From assembly GCA_023435645.1 (NCBI GenBank), contig JAEYRK010000065.1:1-53938 (forward strand): 53,938 nucleotides of DNA. The letters run 5' to 3'. The notes below the pieces were generated by a model. That model saw nothing but the letters and a program-made list of their open reading frames with translations, searched no databases and was not told where the DNA came from. A program made the position numbers and the translations under genes. Origin of the DNA: Bacillota bacterium. GTDB taxonomy: Bacteria; Bacillota; Clostridia; Lachnospirales; Lachnospiraceae. Below, piece after piece: positions 48,827-53,938 of the stretch. How positions within the stretch are numbered: position 1 is the first letter of the stretch; each line of letters opens with the position of its first letter.

Positions 48827-48998
48827 AGTCTTCCTTCTTTCCTATATCAATCCATAGTACTATATTTTCCCTCCCTTGCCGTATAATATACACCTGAAGG
48901 AGTAACACTTACAAATCTCCCATAAAGTACAAGTACAAACTTTCTCTTATTTTATCATAACGCGCAATTTCCCATGATTAACTATGATTCTTTGCAAT

Positions 48999-49055
48999 AA
49001 AAAAGACTGTCCACTCTGATCCGTTGTTAACGGAACAGAGGAACAGTCCTTTTTT
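48999..49055. terminator. Bidirectional terminator downstream of the DUF6514-like gene
   Basis: AAAAAAGACTGTCC pairs imperfectly with the later GAACAGTCCTTTTTT, with CCGTT/AACGG pairing at the tip. Runs of A at one end and T at the other make it work on both strands. It lies 20 nt after the stop of the 49075 gene, separating it from gerKA. Confidence 0.8.
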
Positions 49056-49074
49056 ATGCATCCTTCTGGAGTGA

Positions 49075-49335
49075 TCACCGGAGGAGAAAAATATCCTCAG
49101 TAAGGTCTTTGATATGTACCGGATACACCTTTCCCTTAGCTAATTGGTATAGGAACATTTCTGCTTCCCCTTCATCATCTGTAAAGTTCTCCACCAAACA
49201 CCGTTCGAACTCATTGTTACTTCCCTTGATACAGCATTCAATACTGTAAAGGGCATTTTGGAAAATAAGGCTATAAACTACTTGAATTTCATCGTTCAAT
49301 ATCACTGATACTGTTTTATATGGTTTACCGATCAC
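49075..49335 (-). CDS. Small protein, DUF6514-like
   Basis: 86 aa, cytoplasmic, no signal or membrane segment. The pattern of strands around VVYSLIFQNALYSIECCIKG, then ENFTDDEGEAEMFLYQLAKGKVYPVHIKDLTEDI, resembles the DUF6514 family of clostridial proteins; function unknown. The frame opens at GTG 49344; GTG 49335 has AAAGGGG eight bases upstream and is preferred. It stands alone between the nifJ terminator and the ger operon. A 269-bp intergenic stretch upstream holds nothing recognisable beyond A/T-rich DNA and the nifJ terminator. Confidence 0.6.
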   Translation of the reverse strand: MIGKPYKTVSVILNDEIQVVYSLIFQNALYSIECCIKGSNNEFERCLVENFTDDEGEAEMFLYQLAKGKVYPVHIKDLTEDIFLLR

Positions 49336-49548
49336 GTAATGCACCCCTTTAGTTAATTTATCTTATGGTCATATATGTGATATATCTGACCTTTTCATTA
49401 TAACATAAATTAATTCGATTCAAAGATGGATTGTTGAAAATCCCCATGTAAATAGTAGTAGGCTCTCTATTATATACCAAACTTTTTAACTGAATCTGGT
49501 CCTGATACTCCTTCGTTACCAATACTGCCAAAAGTAGCTGTTATGTAA

Positions 49549-49572
49549 CAAAAGCTGTCAGCGCTCTGACAG
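49549..49572 (-). terminator. Weak terminator of nifJ
   Basis: CTGTCA (49555-49560) pairs with TGACAG (49567-49572), followed on the minus strand by CTTTTGTT, 41 nt after the nifJ stop. Only a 6-bp stem. Confidence 0.45.
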
Positions 49573-49613
49573 GATATCCATTCAGATTCCTTTCAAATCG
49601 TGACAGCCTCGTA

Positions 49614-52600
49614 TTATACCGTCTCTTTTTTAGTTAATTCCGCATCGATAATCGGTCCGGAATTCGCCATCATCTTATAAGCCTCATACCGCTCCTTGGC
49701 CAATAGCTCTGCCTTCTCAAACAGAACCTCAGCCTGTTCTGGAAATGCCTTCGCCAGGGAGCTGTAGCGTACCTGTCCGAGGATGAATTCGCGGAAGCTT
49801 TCCTTGGGCTCTCTAGAGTCGAGCTGGAATGGATTCTTCCCCTCATTCTTTAAAAGAGGATTATAGCGGTATAGATGCCAATAACCGGAGGCAACAGCTT
49901 TCTTGATGGTTGCCATACTACGTCCCATTCCCTCCTTAATTCCATGATTGATACAGGGTGAATAGCAGATAATTAAAGAAGGTCCATGATAGCTTTCAGC
50001 CTCTCTGAGGGCTTTGATCAGCTGATTATTATCTGCATTGATTCCAACCTGAGCCACATATACATTCCCATAGGTCATCATCATACGGCCGATATCCTTC
50101 TTACCCTGCTTCTTTCCGGAGGCAGCAAACTTCGCAATGGCAGAGGTCGGTGTAGCCTTTGATGCCTGTCCGCCGGTATTGGAATACACCTCGGTATCAA
50201 AAATCAGACAATTGATATCTTCTCCCGATGCCATGACATGATCCAGACCACCGAAGCCGATATCATAGGCCCAGCCATCACCACCAACCAGCCAGATGGA
50301 TCGTTTGGTCAGGTAATCCTTATTCTGCTTAATCTCATCCACCAGCTGCACAATCTCCACATCAGTGGATACGAAATGCTCCAGTACATCAATTACCTTT
50401 CGGCTCGCCTCACCGGAGGCATCGCTATCCTCCTTATAATGGAGCCAGTCATGAAAGGCTTCCTTAACTTTCTCCTCCACATTCATGTCAATGAGCTTGC
50501 GCATATTATCTTCCAGCTTGTTTCTTAATTGCTTCACTGCCAGATGCATACCAAAGCCGAATTCCGCATTGTCCTCAAATAGAGAATTTGCCCAGGAGGG
50601 ACCCTTCCCTTCCCGGTTAATCGTATAGGCAGCACTGGGAGCGGAAGCACCCCAGATCGAGGAGCAGCCGGTTGCATTGGCAATCATCATCCGTTCCCCA
50701 AATAACTGGGTAACTAACTTAATATAGGGGGTCTCACCACAGCCTGCGCAGGCACCGGAGAATTCAATTAGGGGTGCTTTGAACTGGCTATCCTTATAGG
50801 CCGGTCCATAGGCCAGCTCCTTCTTGAAGCTGACCCCTTCCATTGCAAACCTCCAATTACCCACCTGGGTCGGAAGCTGGGTTCCGATCGGCTGCATAAT
50901 TAAGGCCTTTCCCTTCGCTGGGCAGACATCTGCACAGTTTCCGCAGCCGGTACAGTCCATGGGGCTGATTTGTATCTTAAAATGAAGCCCTTCAAAAGCC
51001 CTTCCGGAGGCAGGCTTTGTAACAAAGGTTTCAGGTGCTTTATCCTTTTCCTCATCATTTAGTAGGAAGGGGCGGATGACAGAATGGGGGCATACCAGGG
51101 CACATTGATTGCATTGGATGCAACGCTCCTCCACCCATTCCGGTACATTAACCGCAATTCCCCGCTTTTCGTAGGCCGTTGTCCCATTGGGGATCGTACC
51201 GTCCTCCATACCGATAAAGGCACTGACTGGAAGCTCATTCCCTCTCAGCTCGGACATTGGTCTCATGATTTTACGGATGAACTCGGGCTCCTCCACACCA
51301 TCCACATCGCGAAGGGATGCATCTCTCCAGGAATCAGGGATTTGAATCTTCTGAATGGCACCTATTCCCTGATCTATGGCCTCATGATTCATCTGAACGA
51401 CCTTTTCACCCTTTTTGCCGTACATCTTGTTCACGACTTCTTTTAATGCCTTGACATAGACCTCCTGAGGCAAAACCTTCGTCAGCTTGAAGAAGGCACC
51501 CTGCATCACCATGTTGATGCGATTACCAAGGCCAATTTCCTCCGCAATACCAATTGCATTGATGGTATAGAAATGGACCTTCTTCTGTGCCAGCTGTCTC
51601 TTCATGATACCGGGTAAATTTTGCTCCAGCTCCTCTTCCCCCCAATTGGTGTTCAGGACAAAGGTTCCGCCCTCCTTAAGGCTTTGGAGCATATCATATT
51701 TATTGACATAGGATTGGTTGTGGCAGGCCACATAATCCGCATGGGTAACAAGATAAGCCGAACGAATCAGATCCTTTCCGAATCTTAAGTGGGATATGGT
51801 CAGACCTCCTGATTTCTTGGAATCATAATCAAAATATGCCTGGACATTTAAATCAGAATGATCACCGATGATTTTGATCGCTTGTTTATTGGCACCTACC
51901 GTACCATCGGAGCCGAGTCCCCAGATCTGACAGGATATCCTGTCCTCGGGCTCAGTCGTAATTCCCTCCACTGTCTGAAGTGAGCTCTTAGTCACATCAT
52001 CAATAATTCCAATGGTAAAGGAATTCTTCGGTTTATTCCCCTTTAGGTTCTCAAATACAGCAGCGATATGCCCCGGCGTAGTATCCTTCGAAGCGAGACC
52101 GTATCTACCACCAACAATTTCAGGCTTCCAATCCGTATGGAAAAAGCTGGTACAAATATCCAGATACAGAGGCTCGCCGACCGCACCGGGCTCCTTGGTA
52201 CGATCCAGTACTGCCAGCTTCTTTACTGTTTTCGGTAAGCATTGCAGGAAATGCTGGGTTGAGAAGGGGCGATACAGGTGCACCTTAACCAGTCCGTATT
52301 TTTCTCCCCTACTATTATAATAATCAATTGTTTCTTCAATCGTTTCTGTGACAGAGCCCATAGCTACAATAACATATTCTGCATCCTCTGCACCGTAGTA
52401 GTCAAACAGATGGTATGCTCTACCGGTATATTGTTCTATCTTTCTCATGTATTCTTCCACAATCGGAACAATACTATCGTAATAATGGTTACTGGCTTCT
52501 CTCTCCTGGAAGTAGATGTCCGGATTCTGAGCAGCACCTCGAGTGACCGGATGATTCGGTGAAAGAGCTCTGTCCCGAAATGCCCGAACCGCCTCCATAT

Positions 52601-53186
52601 CGATCATTTCTGCATAATCCCTGTATTCCAGCGCTTCAATCTTCTGTACCACATGGGAGGTGCGAAAACCGTCAAAGAAATGGACGAAGGGAAGGCTTCC
52701 CTTAATCGCTGATAAATGGGCCACCGGAGTCAGATCCATTACCTCCTGCACAGAGCCCGAGGCCAGCATGGCGCAACCGGTCTGTCTGGCTGCCATGACA
52801 TCCTGCTGATCACCAAAGATACTGAGTACATGAGTTGCAATTGCTCGGGCACTGACATGAATAACACCCGGTAAGGCTTCACCGGCACACCGGTACATAT
52901 TCGGAATCATCAATAATAATCCCTGGGAAGCAGTAAAGGTGGTGGTCAGGGCTCCTGCCTGCAGGGATCCATGGAAGGAGCCTGCTGCTCCGGCCTCCGA
53001 CTGCATCTCCACCACATTGACCTCCTGGCCGAACATATTCTTTCTTCCGTTTGCAGCCCACTCATCGGTGGACTCAGCCATACCGGAAGAGGGGGTGATC
53101 GGATAAATTGCTGCTACATCCGTAAACGCATAGGCCGCATAAGCGCAGGCTGTATTACCGTCCACAGACATTTTAATCTTTGCCAT
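49614..53186 (-). CDS. nifJ: Pyruvate:ferredoxin (flavodoxin) oxidoreductase
   Basis: Homodimeric PFOR converting pyruvate and CoA to acetyl-CoA and CO2 with reduction of ferredoxin, the central step of clostridial fermentation. 1190 aa, normal length. Domains in order: pyruvate-binding N-terminus with AAIYPITPSSGMAE, CoA/domain II region, domain III, a two-cluster ferredoxin domain (CIQCNQCALVCP about residue 689 and CTGCGNCADVCP about 745), and the thiamine diphosphate domain with CAGCGETPYIKL (about 813) and GGDGWAYDIGFGGL (about 970). ATG after AGAGAGGAT. A small DUF3787-like gene ends 24 bp upstream, so they may be co-transcribed. Confidence 0.98.
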   Translation of the reverse strand: MAKIKMSVDGNTACAYAAYAFTDVAAIYPITPSSGMAESTDEWAANGRKNMFGQEVNVVEMQSEAGAAGSFHGSLQAGALTTTFTASQGLLLMIPNMYRCAGEALPGVIHVSARAIATHVLSIFGDQQDVMAARQTGCAMLASGSVQEVMDLTPVAHLSAIKGSLPFVHFFDGFRTSHVVQKIEALEYRDYAEMIDMEAVRAFRDRALSPNHPVTRGAAQNPDIYFQEREASNHYYDSIVPIVEEYMRKIEQYTGRAYHLFDYYGAEDAEYVIVAMGSVTETIEETIDYYNSRGEKYGLVKVHLYRPFSTQHFLQCLPKTVKKLAVLDRTKEPGAVGEPLYLDICTSFFHTDWKPEIVGGRYGLASKDTTPGHIAAVFENLKGNKPKNSFTIGIIDDVTKSSLQTVEGITTEPEDRISCQIWGLGSDGTVGANKQAIKIIGDHSDLNVQAYFDYDSKKSGGLTISHLRFGKDLIRSAYLVTHADYVACHNQSYVNKYDMLQSLKEGGTFVLNTNWGEEELEQNLPGIMKRQLAQKKVHFYTINAIGIAEEIGLGNRINMVMQGAFFKLTKVLPQEVYVKALKEVVNKMYGKKGEKVVQMNHEAIDQGIGAIQKIQIPDSWRDASLRDVDGVEEPEFIRKIMRPMSELRGNELPVSAFIGMEDGTIPNGTTAYEKRGIAVNVPEWVEERCIQCNQCALVCPHSVIRPFLLNDEEKDKAPETFVTKPASGRAFEGLHFKIQISPMDCTGCGNCADVCPAKGKALIMQPIGTQLPTQVGNWRFAMEGVSFKKELAYGPAYKDSQFKAPLIEFSGACAGCGETPYIKLVTQLFGERMMIANATGCSSIWGASAPSAAYTINREGKGPSWANSLFEDNAEFGFGMHLAVKQLRNKLEDNMRKLIDMNVEEKVKEAFHDWLHYKEDSDASGEASRKVIDVLEHFVSTDVEIVQLVDEIKQNKDYLTKRSIWLVGGDGWAYDIGFGGLDHVMASGEDINCLIFDTEVYSNTGGQASKATPTSAIAKFAASGKKQGKKDIGRMMMTYGNVYVAQVGINADNNQLIKALREAESYHGPSLIICYSPCINHGIKEGMGRSMATIKKAVASGYWHLYRYNPLLKNEGKNPFQLDSREPKESFREFILGQVRYSSLAKAFPEQAEVLFEKAELLAKERYEAYKMMANSGPIIDAELTKKETV

Positions 53187-53210
53187 TGTATGATCCTCTC
53201 TTTCTATCGC

Positions 53211-53405
53211 TTATAGCTTACTTCCATTATCTACCCAATCCTTAGCATCAATCACTCTATCGATGGAGGGTTTATTCACCAGCTCCACATCATATAGCTC
53301 ATCAGAATTGGACCAGGCAGCCGTACCTTCATTATTGGTTGGATTACAGGTATTCATACGTTTATTATTTTTACCCTGGAAAGCATCGTTTCCCTTAACA
53401 GTCAT
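53211..53405 (-). CDS. Small DUF3787-like protein, possible spore-associated
   Basis: 64-residue hydrophilic protein with Asn- and Lys-rich N-terminus and the conserved-looking block GTAAWSNSDELYDVELVNKPSIDRVIDAKDWVDNGSK. The TAAW ... DAKDWVD pattern resembles DUF3787, a clostridial family linked in Clostridioides difficile to the spore surface; I am moderately sure. ATG 53405 has AAGGAGG seven bases upstream. It is directly upstream of nifJ on the same strand, an unusual partnership. Confidence 0.65.
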   Translation of the reverse strand: MTVKGNDAFQGKNNKRMNTCNPTNNEGTAAWSNSDELYDVELVNKPSIDRVIDAKDWVDNGSKL

Positions 53406-53564
53406 AACATTACCTCCTTTTATTAAATATGTTATGGTACATTGTTTCCTTTTTCTCTCTTATCTATTACTTACATTTCAGTAATTTTCATTGGGAAAGA
53501 ATTGGTAGCTTTGTAGCATTGTACACTGAATGCCTATCTGCTGTTCGAAATTGTCCAGAAAAAG

Positions 53565-53620
53565 AAAAAAGTACACCTCCAAATGTTAGTGAATTATAAC
53601 TAACATTTGGCTGTGCACTT
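53565..53620 (-). terminator. Terminator of the DegV gene
   Basis: A 12-bp core stem (53579-53590 with 53599-53610) extended by gtac/gcac pairing, followed on the minus strand by TTTTTTCTTTTT. It lies 62 nt after the stop at 53682. Confidence 0.85.
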
Positions 53621-53681
53621 CAAATAATCATTATGCCTTATATGCTATTCTTAGGACTGTAGTTGATCAGGAGATTAGAGC

Positions 53682-53938
53682 TTAGCGACTGATATATAAT
53701 ATTCCCAAGGTATTGGGTCCACAGTGGCTGGAAATCACACTACCGGCACGGGTCTTAAGAATCTCTCCGAAGATTCCCAGATCTCTTAAAAAGGAAGCCA
53801 CCTCTTCAACCACATCAATCGGACAGCCGGAATGGGTAATAAATACCCGCGAGGGATCAGCCGCTCTTAATGAGGCTTCTTTTTCCCTGCAATACTTCAT
53901 CAGAACCGCTTTGCTGTTCCCCCTGTATTTCTTTTCGA
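53682..53938 (-). CDS. DegV family fatty-acid-binding protein, C-terminal part (cut by window edge)
   Basis: Only the last 85 codons are inside the window; the frame stays open to 53938. The end ITHSGCPIDVVEEVASFLRDLG, LKTRAGSVISSHCGPNTLGILYI is the well-known DegV C-terminal signature. DegV-family proteins bind fatty acids and hand them to fatty-acid kinase FakA in other Firmicutes. An internal ATG at 53900 is not the real start. A strong terminator follows. Confidence 0.93.
   Translation of the reverse strand, partial: EKKYRGNSKAVLMKYCREKEASLRAADPSRVFITHSGCPIDVVEEVASFLRDLGIFGEILKTRAGSVISSHCGPNTLGILYISR

Noticed and set aside
48827..48960. Sigma-G promoter upstream of gerKA
   Set aside because: Weak TGTAA / TGTATA-like boxes are visible, but no pair matched the consensus and spacing well enough to call.

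Overview
The window looks like chromosomal core DNA of a spore-forming, anaerobic, low-to-mid GC Firmicute, most likely a Lachnospiraceae / Clostridium cluster XIVa-type organism. Reasons: the conserved Firmicutes block rpsT-gpr-spoIIP-lepA-hemW-hrcA-grpE-dnaK-dnaJ-prmA, sporulation and germination genes (gpr, spoIIP, a gerK-type operon), pyruvate:ferredoxin oxidoreductase, several Fe-S proteins, strong AGGAGG-type ribosome sites, and families typical of clostridia (DUF4474, DUF3787-like, DUF6514-like, NusG domain II / Gx transporter). The species is an inference. I see no prophage, insertion sequence, integrase or CRISPR array.

Layout. 1-13.1 kb: heat-shock and translation block on the minus strand (prmA, dnaJ, dnaK, grpE, hrcA under a perfect CIRCE operator, then hemW, lepA, spoIIP, gpr). 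13.1-13.8 kb: octamer repeat array, 23-bp-spaced direct repeats, and rpsT on the plus strand starting at TTG. 13.9-22 kb: a secreted YcdB/YcdC-SLH protein, tRNA-Ser(CGA), holA, lepB, rpoZ, remA, yicC, a CwlC-like amidase and cysK. gmk, usually between remA and rpoZ, is absent there. 22-29.5 kb: an Rrf2 regulator, a P-type ATPase behind a NiCo (czcD-type) riboswitch with an overlapping terminator, a Cof-type HAD phosphatase, an EamA transporter, a 1-Cys-type peroxiredoxin and a Fe-S protein. 29.8-35.3 kb: a nucleoside-type BMP ABC transporter. 35.5-42.5 kb: tdk, Gx transporter / NusG-II pair, Mrp/NBP35 ATPase, a DUF4474 + metallophosphoesterase pair, flavin reductase, small ferredoxin and a membrane-anchored amidase. 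42.7-49.3 kb: DUF421 protein, M23 peptidase and the gerKA-gerKC-orf-gerKB germination operon. 49.6-53.9 kb: nifJ (PFOR), a small DUF3787-like protein just upstream of it, and the end of a DegV protein.

How the parts work together. HrcA represses its own hrcA-grpE-dnaK-dnaJ transcript through CIRCE. The riboswitch is predicted to turn on the P-type ATPase when Co2+, Ni2+ or Fe2+ is in excess. Cysteine synthase sits directly downstream of an Rrf2 regulator and has a promoter embedded in an inverted repeat. PFOR, the ferredoxin and the Fe-S proteins fit anaerobic redox metabolism. Spore maturation and germination genes occur at both ends. The most interesting non-coding signals are the NiCo riboswitch, 8-bp tandem repeat arrays at three promoters or leaders, and several regularly spaced direct repeats.
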